Shown: positions 6,329-6,396 of the stretch, in pieces
Numbering within the stretch: the stretch's first letter is position 1
How the letters are laid out: the number at the start of each line of letters is the position of its first letter
Origin: an uncultured Polaribacter sp.
GTDB lineage: Bacteria > Bacteroidota > Bacteroidia > Flavobacteriales > Flavobacteriaceae
Assembly (NCBI GenBank): GCA_937936695.1
Contig: CALHCK010000212.1
Span: 1 to 6,396 of the forward strand
Direction of reading: 5' to 3'
DNA: 6,396 nt
Notes under the pieces: model-generated
What the model was told of the DNA's origin: nothing
The model's database searches: none
What the model saw: only the letters and a program-made list of their open reading frames with translations
Translations under genes and position numbers: made by a program

Positions 6329-6396
6329 TTATTTTAGTTTTCTTTTCTTTGTTTGCAATACCCAAGTAGCGTTAAATCCAAAGTGAAAGTTACCGT
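6329..6396 (-). CDS. C-terminal end of an unidentified gene, cut by the window edge
   Basis: Only the last 21 whole codons and a TAA stop (6331-6329) are visible. They read as a strand-like segment (FHFGFNATWVLQ) with alternating aromatic residues, followed by a basic tail (TKKRKLK). This is the type of ending seen in outer-membrane or surface beta proteins, but the fragment is too short to assign a family. A second leftward frame is also open from the edge to a stop at 6336-6334; it is less protein-like, so the choice of frame is a judgement from composition. The gene would run toward carB and share its two-way terminator region. Confidence 0.4.
   Translation of the reverse strand, partial: GNFHFGFNATWVLQTKKRKLK

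Noticed and set aside
1..6396. CRISPR array, insertion sequence, tRNA or attachment site
   Set aside because: I found no regularly spaced repeats, no transposase or integrase coding, no paired terminal repeats and no cloverleaf-like sequence on either strand.

Overview
The window looks like part of a chromosome from a Bacteroidota bacterium, most likely a low-GC (probably marine) member of the Flavobacteriaceae. The evidence is very AT-rich DNA, ribosomal protein L34, CTP synthase and carbamoyl-phosphate synthase sequences of flavobacterial type, no Shine-Dalgarno sequences before the starts, and promoters of the Bacteroidota form TTTG-N19-TAnnTTTG. No genus can be named from this sequence alone.

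Layout, left to right. Positions 1-282 hold no convincing gene; they contain two hairpin-forming inverted repeats and a possible leftward promoter element. A leftward unit follows: pyrG (CTP synthase, 2425 down to 812), then, 4 bases on, an unrecognised 174-residue protein with a signal peptide (807 down to 283). Positions 2426-2655 are a divergent control region with two promoters that match the consensus, one leftward for pyrG and one rightward for rpmH. Rightward come rpmH (ribosomal protein L34, 2656-2817), a strong intrinsic terminator (2859-2890), and carB (carbamoyl-phosphate synthase large chain, 2941-5796), closed by a strong two-way terminator (5815-5846). About 480 bases of very AT-rich DNA without a visible gene follow. 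At the right edge is the probable C-terminal end of a leftward gene (6396 down to 6329).

How the genes relate: CarB, with its glutaminase partner CarA (not in the window), makes carbamoyl phosphate at the start of pyrimidine and arginine synthesis. PyrG carries out the last pyrimidine step, UTP to CTP. Both use glutamine-derived ammonia and ATP. L34 is a small protein of the large ribosomal subunit. The core genes are ordinary housekeeping genes. The less ordinary points are the exported protein directly behind pyrG, the absence from CarB of the usual C-terminal regulatory domain, the 13-bp perfect inverted repeat at 175-211, and the long gene-free stretch after carB. I see no sign of a defence system, mobile element or CRISPR array, and nothing I would call a new biological system with confidence.
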